Origin: Asterella californica
Lineage: Eukaryota; Streptophyta; Marchantiopsida; Marchantiales; Aytoniaceae
Direction of reading: 5' to 3'
DNA length: 64,000 nucleotides
NCBI GenBank assembly: GCA_036924285.1
Contig: JAYKYS010000011.1
Coordinates: 1,054,001 to 1,118,000, forward strand
Positions 46,629 to 59,500 of the stretch are shown here, in pieces. The notes under the pieces were generated by a model. That model saw only the letters and a program-made list of their open reading frames with translations, was not told the DNA's origin and did no database searches. The stretch's first letter is position 1, and each line of letters starts with the position of its first letter. A program made the translations under genes and the position numbers.

Positions 46629-48333
46629 TCAGTAACTTTTGCATGTCAACCTTACACACAACCCTTTGTGGCATCTTACCACCTTGCTTAGTCTGCTTCG
46701 GCAAATAGCCATATTGTACAAGTAGTTATAAGCCTTTCTCCTGATCTGTTTAAAGTGGTCATCGCTCCATCCTGACCGTCTAGTCAACAAGCTTAGATAT
46801 CGTCTTATGTCTATCCATTCTCCTTCATATAGCTCCTCCATGAATAATTTTGAATGCTTACTCTCACCCTCTTGAGCTCTACAAAAAACAGTAGTGCCAA
46901 TGTCTTTTGTATCCTCAAGCCATATCTTGCACGAGACAACATATCAGCTACAAAATTGTTTTTCCTAGCTATGTGTTTGAACTCAAGATTTAAATGAGTT
47001 GATGTAAGCAATCGAGCGTAGCATAGCAGTATCAGTGGTGTTCAGTTTGTAATCATCCTTAATAGTGGTAAAAAATCTATTTTTACTACTATTGGCGCTC
47101 CAATCAAATAGTCCTTTTCAGCTATCACAGTAACTACTCTCCATCACTCTCGCTTCACTTGAAGATAGTTCTTATGTCGCTCACTCAACACCTTTGCTCC
47201 AAATCTGATTGCAAATCAATTCTCTTCCTCATCATCTTGTCTTATTGTCCATCCAATGGCTATCGAGCTAGTATCAACAGTAAGTATCATTGGTTTGTCG
47301 TCCTCATAGCTCACACGACAAAGTACAGGTGGAGAAGATAACAATTGCTTCAACCTTCGAATCACCTCAATATGTCTCTCCTCCCATGCAAACCTCTTGT
47401 GCTTTCTCAACGGATCATAAAGAGGATCTGTCACATGTGTAAAATGTACAATCCACACATGATAGAAGATACAAGCTCCAAGAAACCTTCTTACCTCTGT
47501 TGTTGAGCTACAAGCACCATTCATCTGATGTATGACATTCACTTTACTAAGATCAAGTTTACGTCTAAACCATATACATATGTGCTTCACAATCATAACT
47601 TCTCGCATTTCAAGTGAAGACTTGATACTTGATAGTGTTAAGTGCGCCTCTTCAAGTCGTGATAAAATCTTATCACAATCTGAAATGTGATCAACAACAA
47701 AGTTTCTACACCCTTTCTAATCCACTGTCTCATTTTTCTCCTCCTCTACACATCTTTTAATTAGAAGTCATCCAAGAAAAGCATGGTCTTCTCAGGAAAA
47801 ACTCTTAGAGAATCTTGTTCATCGCATACATCATGTGCACTACCGAGTTTATTGCTCTTTGTGGTAGCATGCACATTCTGATCAATCCCAATGGTGTCCT
47901 CATGGTGATAATATCTCTATTCTGTTCAGCAAGTTGAAATTGATCGTATCCATAGTAAACAAGCATAGATATATCCTATGCTTGTATTTCTAATGTTCAC
48001 TTGTTCGCAAGCTGCATATCTTGGATGAATCGTAATGCACCTCCTCTTCTTTGGTAGTGTAAACCAACGACTAGAGTATGATGCAAATGATGGTCCCAAT
48101 ATCTTCATCTGCATCTTCTCCTTTAAGAGCTCTATGAGTTTCAGTAGACGCGTTCTAGGTACAAGAATTGATCTCAAGTCCCAAGGAGCATGTGGAACTA
48201 GAATATGATCATTGGTGTCACAATGCTGAGATCTACACATCCAATTTTCAAAGCTTTCTGATGTCATTGCCGGTGGAAGATCAACCATCATGCGTAGATC
48301 ACGAGGAACTTTGGTGAGAAATATTGTAATCAA
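46629..48333 (-). pseudogene. Decayed Ty3/gypsy pol (reverse transcriptase to integrase linker)
   Basis: Reading from 48333 downward: an RT start region (VPHAPWDLRSILVPRTRL, then LIELLKEKM and SSRWFTLPKK), a gap with lost frame, the RT-RNase H junction (TTEVRRFLGACIFYHVWI and DPLYDPLRKHKRFAWEERH), RNase H (ILTVDTSSIAIGWTIRQ), its end (FKHIARKNNFVADMLSRARY near 46920-46980), and the linker before integrase (EGEWIDIRRYLSLLTRRSGW). The wording differs clearly from the chromovirus at 1060-5841, so this is another gypsy lineage. Frames change several times, the RT catalytic YxDD block is not visible, and no integrase core remains. Confidence 0.8.
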
Positions 48334-48539
48334 GTGATGGCTTTTGTCTTATCTTCTATTAGAGATCAATTAAAGGTCATTATCTTGACTTTGTATTGAA
48401 TCTCGTGTATTTTCTTGTTATTGTTATCTCTATCATCCGGCGAAGATGAGTATCTTAAGTTAAAGTTGGGGTCCAAAATATTTTGGTTCAAGCTTTGAGG
48501 GTTTTTTGGAGTTACAATTCGATCTATAGTGCCAAGTAG

Positions 48540-49800
48540 GAGTTAAAGGGATCTCCAATCTTCTTTCTCATTGGTCTATATTTTACCAATCAAGTTCATC
48601 TAAGTTCCAAGGACGGTTTTGGAGTTTCAAAGGTCTTCTGGGGGGGTCATTCTTTGAGATCTCGTTGGAAAGCTCTCAAGCTGTGCTATAATGTGGAGGA
48701 GAATATCATTCAATATAGAGTTATGAGTGTGGAGTTATGATATTTTAAAGTAAAGGGGATCAAATCGGTATCCTGAGTCATGTTTCTGAGTATTTCTAGA
48801 GTTTGAAAGATGATCCTTCGGTATTGTCAAGGAGATTGGATAGTTGATGACATGATGGTTGCACTAATGTAAATTAGTCTTATGTTTGGGTTGGATTTGA
48901 CCACGAAATGGTCGATTGAAGTTAGCTATAACAATTGAGAGGCAGAAATAAAACTGTATTCTTGGATTCAATCGTTGAGTTGTTTCATGAGCATGGGATT
49001 GAATCTCTAAGTGAAAATTTATAAGATTAGAGTGTACCTTATCAGCTTACTACTTGTGAAATTTCAACTCATTTGGTTAAGAGAAGGTGTTGGGGTCGTG
49101 GATTTTAGCCATCGGTGTCTGTAAAGCTCATAAGTTAGCACACGCAAAAAGCTTGATCCTTTTCGAGCAATTAGGTTGTGATGTGAACTGAAATTTCAAA
49201 GAATAATAGTGAGAGATAAGAGGGAACTTCCTGTGAATTTGAGCCCAGTTGGAAGTTCACGGTGGGAGCAATAAGTTACCGAAGTTCAGATTACAACGTG
49301 ACTGATTTTGAAAAAGAAGAGTGATTTCACCTACATCTCTTGGTTGGCTTTGAACAAACGACTTGGGGACTGGAAATAGGTGCTGCAATTGAGACAAGGA
49401 AGTTATGTTGTGAATTTGGCATGGAAGATCATAATCAGAGAAGGCCTTACACTGTCAAAGTTGCTTATTAGAAATCTCTAACTACGAGATACCGTTGTCT
49501 TCGGCATCACGCTCCGAGCTCACTGGTTGCTTGTTGCATGCATGCCTTACCTTGTGGGAAGCTCTAGAAGACAAGCTTTCTAGTGATATGCTGCATGGAG
49601 CTTGTTTGATCACTCAAAACTTAGATTAAACATGCGGGTCAAGAAGAAGGGTTAAGACATTTTCAGATTATATGTATTAGAAATTGTCAATTTTGGTATA
49701 TATTGTGGTCAGAGTTATCTTGATCCAATCAATGTGTTACGAGTATCATTGGAAAGCTTGTACAATAGACTATCCATTGCTGTAAAGTTCATCGTGAATG
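48540..49800 (+). repeat. Long inverted repeat, right arm
   Basis: Counterpart of 43740-44950 in inverse orientation, with TCTCATTGGTCTATATTTT (48569-48587), GTTGGAAAGCTCTCAAGC (48663-48680), GTCTGTAAAGCTCATAAG (about 49118-49135), CTTCCTGTGAATTTGAG (about 49228-49244) and CATTGGAAAGCTTG (49748-49761). No coding potential seen. Confidence 0.6.
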
Positions 49801-50814
49801 GAGCTGGTATCAACGAACCATAGACGATCAGAATTGAGCATTTTAGGCAGTTTGTCTGAAAAAAACAGTGAAGAGGATATTGCTAGTGCACAAGTCGACC
49901 TAAAGGATTGTTTGAAGGCGCTTCTATGATCTTAAGCATATGTTTATCATGTATGAATCCTTCTTGTACTTACAATAAGAGTGAACGTCCAGTTGTGTTA
50001 TGTGATGCACGTGTGTTACACTTAAGGTCATGATAGGTTAGTAGAAACCGAGACAAAGCTTGATAGATTGAGTACTGAAGACATTAGTATTTCATCGAGT
50101 TGGTCCAAAGTCTTGCCGTATCTCTCTATCGTCAGATACCTTGTGTGTTCTTATATCAAACTTCACGTCCTACGACAATGTTTAAAAAAAGTTTTGAGTA
50201 ATTTTTCGAGAATAACAAAGATATATATAAGTATTTTAACATAGAAAATAGATTTTTCTTTTTAGTATTTAAAAAACTTTAAAGAAAGAGTACACTCTAC
50301 CAAACTACATACCAAAACAAAAGTGTAAAAATTTCCAATAATCATTTAAGTGATATAGAGGTCTATTTAGTGGACTTCCATATTTCAACTATCTGCAACG
50401 GAAAAAACTTAAAGTATTGATTTTGTCCTCTCAAACATAACACTTCCATTAAACAATGATATTAGTAAAGTCGAACATGGAATTGTATTGTGAATGAGAA
50501 GTACATGAAGTTGTAAAATCTTGATATTCTATCCAATTCCTTAAAATTGTAACATAACTTCTCCTCCGACTTTAAGCTACTTTTGGAATCTCTTACTTCA
50601 TTATTTTGTTTAAGAGAATTTATCTAGACTCCGTACAAGTAACCTTGTTTCAATGGTTCTATAGAGAGTTTTAGTTTACGCAATCCACTGGAGAACGATT
50701 GTAGTAGGAGAAACCACTTCTTATACATCAATTGTATACAAGACTTTTGATTTACGAGGGTGTGATATGTAATGATATGTGATGACTTTAAAACTAGAGA
50801 TTGTGCTGCTTAGC
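49801..50814. other. AT-rich spacer, no gene recognised
   Basis: Strongly AT-rich from about 50170. No frames of note and no structured RNA seen. Confidence 0.45.
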
Positions 50815-50945
50815 TCCGATTGTCTTTTCACCTTCTAGGTGCTTGGCACTTTGGTTCTCCTTTTCCTCTTGTCCCGCTGGATGAGATCTTCTCATCCGTC
50901 TGGTATTCATTGCGTCGCTTGTTTCTCTCTGTTATATCCATGTTT
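50815..50945 (+). repeat. Dispersed ~150-bp repeat, copy D (diverged)
   Basis: GGTGCTTGGCACTTTGG, TCCTCTTGTCCCGCTGGATG, CTTCTCATCCGTCTGG and TATTCATTGCGTCGCTTG follow the order of copies A and B (22247-22395 and 23915-24062). The most diverged copy. Confidence 0.6.
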
Positions 50946-51699
50946 TACAGAATTTTCTTATATTTGTTACAAGGTAAATATTTGCTTGATCGGACCCCCA
51001 ATACATTCGTCGAGTTTGTTCAGACCCCTCATAGTGTTTAATCAAATGATCGATCTTTTGACGTGCTAGAGACTGTTCCCTTTGATAATAGAGACACATC
51101 ATCATCAACGCTAACACTATCAACTTTGTGAGCATGTGCACATACACTGCAAGTGTGATAATTCGCACCCAAGTTCTCTCTTTGGCTACACGTTATCGTG
51201 TCGGATATTGCATGAAGGATGTCCAAGAAAACGCGAGGTTCCTGACTGTGGAGATGCTATGTGCTGAAACAGAGACAAGATAGAGAAAAACAACCACGAA
51301 AATGAATGCTGCGATATATACCACTCCAAATGTATGTACACTGCTGGTTCTTTCTCCTAAGAGCACAGAACTGAAAAACAGACCAGAGCGGTCTGTAACA
51401 TGCTTCAAAGCCCTTAAAAACAACCCCTGAATCACAACCCTGACCCAAAACCACCGAAGTGCAGCTCAAAGCAAGAGAAACTTCTCTTTGCTAACAAACA
51501 GAGCTGCACCAATATCATACGACTGAAACCCAAGTCCAAACCACATCCACGCACTAGCTCTTGGCTAAAGCTAGCTACCACAAGCCATACACAACCAACT
51601 AAGTCCCTAACGAAGTCAAAAGAACGAAACCTGTAGCGAAGGAACCGAAAAAGACATATCTGAGAACTTTCTCTTTTCGCCAAACGGTCTTCAAATGTC
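50946..51699. other. Spacer, no gene recognised
   Basis: Several overlapping short frames on the minus strand without a domain. Composition becomes less AT-rich than upstream. Confidence 0.4.
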
Positions 51700-52560
51700 G
51701 ATAGGGTCTCCTTCCCTGACTCCTTTGGCTCAAGAAACCTTCAGATCCGACTCCCTATAGCCGAGATATCGCCGATTTTCGGTCGTAGGTGATCGAACCT
51801 TAAAAAACTCTTCCCTGCGGCTTAAAACCGCACACACCGCACAAACGGATAGTCTAAACTGATATCCGTCTTCCCTGGCAGATAGATCTAGCTATCACGA
51901 ACCCAACGAGACTCCAAACAAGTCGTTTGGAGTTCCTCTTGCAAAACCACGCAAGAAATTTGGTCGTAGGTTGCAAAAAACTGACATAAATGGACTCCCT
52001 GCGGCTCAAACTCGCTCACCTCACCCAAACCAACAATCCAATCCACGTATTGTCTTCTCTTATGCGTAGATGAAGACTCCATGGTCGCGTAGGCACCAAG
52101 AACGAAGAGTTTGGCACACCGATCGCGAAGAACAACCCAATTTTAGGTCGCAAGCGATGAAAAACTTGACGCAAGCGCTTCCCTGCGAGACAATTTCACT
52201 CAGAACTCCTAAACCGTCCGATGAAACTTGATATCATGTTCAATTTCCTGTAGAACTCGGTGTTCTGATCCCGATGGATCCAAGGACAGCAAGTTTGCAC
52301 TCCGGAACGACCCGAACGGTCCAACTCTCCTTCACAGATAACTTGAATCTCCAAATTTCCCTCCTGCATCTCAATTTCTCTCAGAACACAACCCCTGATC
52401 CGTCTCTTCAAGAACCGTCTTAATCCACACGTAGCCTACACAGATCTGAACCCAATGACGCCTTGCGCGTTTGCATTGGACCTCCAAATCTCCTGAACCG
52501 TCCGTTGACAGGTCGCAGGTGCAAGCTAGTCTCTAAGCTGCCCCCTTGTCACAGTCTCTG
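51700..52560 (-). repeat. Degenerate tandem repeat, about 182-bp period
   Basis: GGTCGTAGGT or GGTCGCAAG/AGG recurs at 51781, 51962, 52146 and 52511 (spacings 181, 184 and twice ~182). Each of the first three is followed 30-40 bp later by TCCCTGCGG or TCCCTGCGAG. The units are much diverged. It looks like the repetitive part of a plant LTR retrotransposon. Confidence 0.6.
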
Positions 52561-52656
52561 TACGTACGAAGTTCTCTCATAATAAAATGAAGCAGGCCCC
52601 TTGCGTTTTTGATATAACGCATGAAGCCTCAAATACCCAATCAGCAAGTAACTAAG

Positions 52657-52970
52657 GCCTAGCTTGATTTTACCTTCTTTCGAGTCGCATAACTTCTTCA
52701 CTAGATGTCCAAACGAAGTAAACAAGATGCTCATGGAAAGCTGACAACGAGCTCTACCCATCTATGTGATAAAAGTGAAGATCCGAAGTTGTGCCAAAAG
52801 CCCGTAAGCTGGAGTCTAGCTTGTTTTCTCCATCTTTCGAGTCTTGTAACTTCTCCACTAGGCGTCCAAACGAAGTAGACAAAGTGCCTATGGAGTGCTG
52901 ATAAGGAGCTCAATCCATTGATGCGATGAAAGTGGAGATCCGAAATGGCGCCAAAAGTCCGTAAGCAGGG
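52657..52970 (-). repeat. Tandem repeat, 157-bp period, two copies
   Basis: CTAGCTTG plus a TTTTC/TTTAC run recurs at about 52659, 52816 and 52973, and between them TTTCGAGTC, CACTAG, GTCCAAACGAAGTA and GTGRAGATCCGAA keep the same spacing. Units 52657-52813 and 52814-52970 are clearly alike. Minus-strand frames that reuse the same words are not genes. Confidence 0.8.
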
Positions 52971-53330
52971 GCCTAGCTTGTCTTCTCATGAGTGTCTTAG
53001 GAGCGACAAGCATCGAAGTTTAAATTTCAGATAGGAGCCGGTCCACGACACGACAACATCAGAAGTTTAAGTGGATTGAAAGTTGACATATACAATCAGA
53101 CTTATCTCTCTTATCAAAAAGACAATCTCCGCAGGTCAAGGGACCGATCAAATGACTAAGCAATATGAGAAGTATGATAAAGTTCAACGAACGTACTAAA
53201 GACCAAATCAAGCAAAGATCTGGTTACAAGATATCTATCTCTAGAGGTACTTTGTTCTACGGATGGCGTTTCGCAAAGCACTTTAAGAGAAAGTCACGCA
53301 GCACATAGAGAACATTGTTCTCAGTTAGAG

Positions 53331-53503
53331 CCACTCAAACCACTCTCGTAAAGTATTATTGTGAATGATTTCTCTAGTCTTCCACACTTTGACAGATAAA
53401 TGTTCGATTTTCATGTGTGACAACTGAAATCAAGCATCGATTCTTATGCAAAGGAGTTCCAGCCTTGCTAGTTAGTGCTGCTCGTGGATGTTCCAAGGAG
53501 GTT
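53331..53503 (+). repeat. Direct repeat, left, flanking the LINE-type pseudogene
   Basis: Matches 56347-56528: CTCGTAAAGTATT, GTGAATG, TCTAGTC, CGATTTTCATGTGTGACAA, TGAAATCAAGCATCGATTC, TTATGCAAAGGAGTTCCAGC and TTAGTGCTGCTCG. It behaves like a short terminal repeat. A second small duplication, GCAAAGCACTTTAAG, is nearby at 53273 and 53535. Confidence 0.8.
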
Positions 53504-53559
53504 CAGTCTTGCTCGTGGATGCTCTATTTTTGCAAAGCACTTTAAGTGAAAGTGAGTCT

Positions 53560-56345
53560 TTTTTTGTGAGATGTTTTTATTGCGACTACGGTTTGCTTGG
53601 ATATCATTTTTTTAGCTATGGGTACTCTTTCTCCCCATGAGATCGAGACTGATTCGAGACACATCATGCCCTGTGTGCAATCAGTTATTTACCACAGAAG
53701 GGATAAAATCTCATGTGGGAAAGATGCACAAGAGCTATGATTGGACCACATGGGATGTCCAGGTTAGCCGAGAGCGGAGGTCTGCACGTGCAGTCATTAT
53801 GGCACCGTTAGCCTTTCTTCTTGGAGTTCCTCCTGAGTCGTGGGAATGGTTGAGAGTCCACTCGGACACTATTCTGAGATTGTTCGAGATGAGTTCTCTT
53901 TGTCCGTATTTGTTCCCTCGGTTATCCCGTGCTCTTCATAACGAGGTGAGGTAGGCATTCCGTCTATTCCTCGACATGTTAGCACGGAACACCAAGGACG
54001 AAACGACATGGTTACTGTTTCTGTTACTTCCTTGTTGGTGTCTCTGTTATACTCGAGGTGATAGAGGGGGACATCAAGAGGTGACGGTCTGTCTTCGGAG
54101 GTTCTGAGCAAGTGATTGGATGGCCTTACAAGAGGAATCTGTACGTGCAATACAAGATAAGAGTGAGCTTGTCTCTACACGTGATGTCTCATCTTCCGTT
54201 CGCATTCAACGTTGTAGGATATTATGTCAGGTTGGAGAGTATAGTAGAGCTGCTAGAGCATTGCATCCTTTGTCAGTGGCATGTCCTACTGAGGAGACGA
54301 CCACTTCGTTGCGTCTCCTTCATCTCCCACCACCTGAGGTTCAAGACTATCAGTTTGAGGAGCATATTATATCTCAATAGATCCTTGTTTGCCCAGGCCT
54401 TGTGTACGGCTCCACGTCTATTTTCTGGAGGTCTATCTAGGATGGTCTACGAGCACCTACGAGATTGTTTTCAGACAGACGATCTCTCTAGTGGTTTCTC
54501 AGAGCGTTTTCAGATAGCAGTAGTAGTAGCATAGGGACATATTCCTCATTCTATAGCTCAGGTACTAGGGACAACTAGACTTTTGACCATGACGAAAGAT
54601 GATGGAGAGATGCGATCGATAGCTTCAGCGAGATTCTCCTACGACTTATTAGTCGTATCATTGTTCTTCAACTTTGAGATACTTTCCAAGATCAATTTTG
54701 TCCACATCAGTTTGGAGTTACGACGCCTAGAGGTTGTGAGTCTGTGTCTTTCGATATTAGGGTTCCCTTGGACATCCATCTCGATTGGGTCGTCTTACAA
54801 GTGGACGTTGAAAATACTTTTAATAGCGTTTCTCGCGCTTTCATCTTTAAGGAACTCATGGATGGCGGTGGATTTTTGACGAGTCTCGTTCCATTCGTGC
54901 ATTAGGGTTCTTCCACCCCCCTTTATTACCAGCACGGTCTTTCGATAAGAGGATTACATTCATCAGATCCGCTGCCGGTATTCGTCAGGGAGATCTTTTG
55001 GGTGGACCACTCTTTGCCTTAGCTCACTATAGAGCTCTCTAGGCCAACGCCTTGGCTACTCCAGGTTGTGTTTTTTCATCTCTAGCTGATGATACACATA
55101 TCGTAAGTCCGGCGGACCAAGTATGTGTTGTCTTTGATCACCTCGTCTCTCAATTGGCCTTGGTAGGACTGAGAGTGAAGGTGTCAAAGTGCAAGGCTTG
55201 GTCTTCCATAGGTATATCGTCGGACCTCCATCTCTCGGAGTGATTTGTTTCACCTAGAGATGGTTTACGCATCCTCGGAATACTTATGGGTACAGAGGAC
55301 TTCATCTCTCGATTCTTAGATGTTGCTCTGACGAAGGACGTTTTGCATATCGAGGATCTCTCTATGTTAGAGGACCACATGTTGCTTTTGACATCCTTTC
55401 CTCTTCCATTGCATCAGATTACTTACTCCGCAAAGTACCTCCATCTCCTATCTTCATCTTGCGTCTTAGAGAGTTTGATAGGAGGATCATGGAAGTTTTT
55501 GGTGACATCATAGGATCAGAGACCTTTGACTGTGTGGCAAGATCTCTCGCACATAGACAAACATCTTTGCCGATATCATGTGACGAGGTGGACTTATTAT
55601 CCATGGAGGAAACTGCTCCGACAGTCTTTTTGCATAGTTCGGCCCTCTCAGCACCTTGGCTCTCATGTCGTTTCCTCGTGCGAGATAGAGTCTCCTTACG
55701 GATCATGTAAAGCCTTTGGATCTATTCTGGAGAGCTACTTGATAGAGCTGGAAGATGGTTCCTACCCGCTACAATTGTGTCTTTGTAAGACAAGAGATAG
55801 TTTGACTCTTAAGGCACGTGAGGCACACCCTCCATTCTATACCTTAGCTTCCGATGGATCTCGCGGTCTACTGTCCTTTCTGACAGGACACCACTTCTAG
55901 CAGATTCTCCATGCGCTCTTACTGGATCCTTCCATCTCACGATATACTAGAGCTCGACTCCGCTCTTGTTCGAGCAAAGGCACATACGCTTGGCTCATAG
56001 GTCGACCTTGCATTAGAGCTTTCTGATTCGCACCGACTATCTTCTCTACAACGATGAGGTTCCACCTATGCTTGGTCCAACCTATTGCTTCGGCACTGTC
56101 CATCTACGAGAGCGGAGTCTCGTTCGACACCTCGGGTAGACACCTTACTCGTTGTCTTCACGATGGAGAGCGGATAGTCACCCATGATGTCATCAGAGAT
56201 GTCGTGTTCGTCTTAGCACGAGAGAGCAGCTACATGAAGTGGAGAGAGTGTTGGTATGTCTTTCAGACGGGAGGATCAGTGAAAGCTGACTTATACATGA
56301 TAAGGGAGAATCAGATCTCAGTGACAGATGTGGTTGTCACGCATC
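53560..56345 (+). pseudogene. Broken LINE-type reverse transcriptase with C2H2 finger and restriction-like endonuclease start
   Basis: Coding words appear in order over three frames. An N-terminal zinc finger CPVCNQLFTTEGIKSHVGKMH-like block (about 53668-53730) is C-x2-C-x11-H-x4-H. RT words follow: LTMTKDDGEMRSIAS (54577-54625), LDIHLDWVVLQVDVEN (about 54771-54820), IRQGDLLGGPLFALAH (about 54982-55027), and the catalytic loop SLADDTHIVSP (55079-55111, ADD at 55085-55093). At the C-terminus are a His/Cys block (TRCLHDGERIVTHDVIRDV, near 56144-56205) and ADLYMIRENQISVTDVVVTH (about 56285-56344). Finger, RT and PD-(D/E)xK-type nuclease together are typical of R2-like LINEs. Stops and frameshifts are numerous. 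The coding similarity ends exactly where the right direct repeat begins. Confidence 0.7.
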
Positions 56346-56346
56346 G

Positions 56347-56528
56347 CCAATCAAACCAATCTCGTAAAGTATTCGTGTGAATGGTTTGTCTAGTCCTCGG
56401 CACGATTTTCATGTGTGACAATTGAAATCAAGCATCGATTTTCATGTGTGACAATTGAAATCAAGCATCGATTCTTATGCAAAGGAGTTCCAGCCTTGCC
56501 CGTTAGTGCTGCTCGCGGATGTTCCAGG
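56347..56528 (+). repeat. Direct repeat, right, flanking the LINE-type pseudogene
   Basis: Second copy of 53331-53503. It contains an extra internal duplication of about 34 bp (CGATTTTCATGTGTGACAA at 56403 and 56437). It cuts the endonuclease region short relative to the 24190-24624 copy. Confidence 0.8.
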
Positions 56529-59500
56529 GAGAAAAACAAGTCTTAAGATTTTCTTTCAGAATCCGAACCCTCAACCTCCATCTCCCACTCGAGAGTTCTT
56601 ACCTGTACACTATCACACCACCTTGGTACAAACTCTGCCAGTTACATATAAAATTTCTTTTCCACTTCCTTCTCTATTCTCTGCGTCCTGCCCGACGTAC
56701 TTCTTTCCGCGAGTGCATTAAAGCTCCCGTCCTGCAATCGCTGTTTCGCCCGTGAATTCCAAACATTAATATGTTAAAATGTGAAGAGGCTAGAGCTCAG
56801 TTCTAGTTGTCTTCCTAAATCTCAATTAAGAGGTCTTTGAATAATGATGCGTATGCGAAATTAGGCAGACGAGTGGGAAAATCGGTCAAAGGATGTTGAG
56901 ATGGAAAGCGATACGTTTGTAAGTGAACAATAATTTACATCAAAGCAAACGTAGCTGTAGTGGAAGATAGGGATCAAGAAGCCGAGGTCTAGGGTTTGGA
57001 CTTTTCACTTGACATTTGCCGCGGGCAGTTCCTTCACATGCCCGTCAGACATCTTCATTGAGGTTTTGGAGGACAACTAGACCTGTCAACTCTTGTAAAA
57101 TTCTGGGGACCTCTGGAGGTACCACTAAGAATTTACATGAATGGACTCATCGATCTCTTGCTTCATAATCGCGTTAGAATTTTCAATCGGACGTCGGTGG
57201 ACACTCTGCATGCTCTGACATTACAGACATGCCCGTGATGCCCGTAGGAGTTCTTTCTTTGCTCCAGAGTCCAAACTGAACATTTTCGAGTCGGACTGGT
57301 CTTTGTGCGCAGTGACTATGACAGTCTCTTACAGTGTTTGGTTACGGTTCCAAGCCCTAAGCTCGTTTTCAGTTTCACGGGCACAGCTTTGACATGCCCT
57401 ATTGTAAATGTTTCATTATAAACCGGCCTTTGGAAAAAAACATCCCCTATCACATTTGCATCTACAGCTATTTTTCTTGACTTCCCCGATTTCTATCGAG
57501 TCAATTCGTTTAATTTTCAGCTTTTCGCAGTAACTCCAATGGCTTTTTCGTGACAACAGTACGATTCGCAAGGGTGCAGATACTTGAATGCCTCTCTGCA
57601 ATCAACTTTGCGAACTCGATCAGCAGAAACCCACTCTGCTCTGCAAATTATTCTGCCGTTTTCTTTTACACATGATCTTTGTTAGGTCGAAGCTGAACTA
57701 TCTGATTTACAATGTAACTGATACGAAACGAGTAGCAACTTCCGTGAAACAACGAATGGTCGGTATCCTGAAAGTACCAAGAAGATTACTTACTGTCCAA
57801 AGGTAGTTCGTACAAGAGGGTTTCCAAGCATGCGATGGAACGAGGCACAAGGCAATGGAGACTCGAGAGTTTTGATTACAACAGAAAGATGTGGAATACT
57901 GGGGTGGGGATGCTCTACTAGCGTAAGTTTATACGGTAACAAGAATGTAACTGCCCCGGGGCTCCAGCCACTGAAGTGAGGGGAACGAAGAACTTACATG
58001 ATTGAAGGAAGCCCAACGAAGAAACAGGTCTAGGGCAAAGTCAAAACACACAAGTAGCACCTGAGATATCCAAGATGATGCATGGAATCTACTACGGAAA
58101 TATGGTCAAAGAAAGACCCCCCATCTTTGGGCAGAATTTGCGTACCTTGAAAGTCCCCGCCCTCCCTGCAAGCTTACATCAAAAGCCAAACGAAGAGAGA
58201 AATATATCCTGAGTGCGACAGTAATGCACGAACCTCGAAATACACGGGAGCCCGCAGGGTCAAGAAGAAGGAGAGAGAACTACAGGAGTAAACGATCATA
58301 GGGTAGCTGCGAGGATGAAACGAGATTGAGAACGTTTGTTCGCTTGGTGATGTTACCAGGCTGCTGGTACCGGGCGGTATTCCACGAAGGAGATTCGCTT
58401 CCGACTCCACGAGGAAAACCGATCGCACTCGAAAGATGCTGGAAACTTCCCATGCAGATGCCTTCCACTCCCGGGGGGCTCGCCACAACTGACCTGCGTG
58501 AGACACGAAAGAGTGTCTGATCCGGTCCCGTCCCGTCGCGTGCTGTTGTTATGGTCATGTATGCAGATCCGTCTACTTTACAGAACCCTATGCTGCCAAA
58601 GATCTGTTGGAGCCTTGCCGGTGCCTGCTTCCCTGCTGTTTGTGTAGATAAAAAGAGTCGCGGTGAGCGCAAAAGAGGTAAAACTATCATAAAAGATCCG
58701 TCTTGCCTCCCAAGCAGGTGTAGCATGACTTTCAGAAGGGACGGTGCAGCTGCTGCAGGTAGGCACCATTCAACATATGAGATGAGAAGCTCGGTAGGCC
58801 CTGCCGTGCCGGATGACAGTCGCTCTCAGACGCCACACGAGACCCCACGGGTGCATGCCTTTTACAGAACATCTGTTCAGGGATTTGATGTGCATCACCT
58901 TCTCACACCAGAAAGGGCGGAAATATCAGGAAAAGTCAAAAACGGTACTCAGTGTACGAGAAACCTGCACGGCACATACGGACGCCAGAAGTTGTAGATT
59001 TCTCTCCGTAAAGCGGTCGTGATGATGCGGGGGAGAGAAAGCATGACTTGACCAAAAGTCGAATGAATCCTCAGCCGGCGAGGACTCCACTCTACGAACA
59101 TCCCCAGTCAGTTCTCTGCGACCTGAAGACTGGGACGCAGAAACGGATTAAGGAACGGAGGCAAGATAAAGAGAGCACACGTTCAGACGAGGAGATGAAC
59201 CCAACGTACATTTCGAGAGAACTGTGGGAAATTTGTTTCTCTATGAGAAAAGAAATGCCTCAGCAGAAGTAGTTCCCCACCGACCTTACAGGAAGGGAGG
59301 TATGGTTCAACTTCCTGTAACTCCTTTGACCTTAGCGGAACCGGTTCTGGGTGAAGCTTCCGCTAAAGCGAGAACCCGAAGATACAGAACCCGTCGACCG
59401 CCCTCGAGTCTCACTCTCAACTCACGTGTACCGGAGAAAATTACGGTCTTTCTAGGACTATGGCAATTCCGTTTGGGTCACATACCTTTCCAGTTTAGGT

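Noticed and set aside
58174..58997. Overlapping 110- to 148-codon frames on both strands
   Set aside because: No recognisable motif or splice-compatible neighbours; cannot choose a strand.
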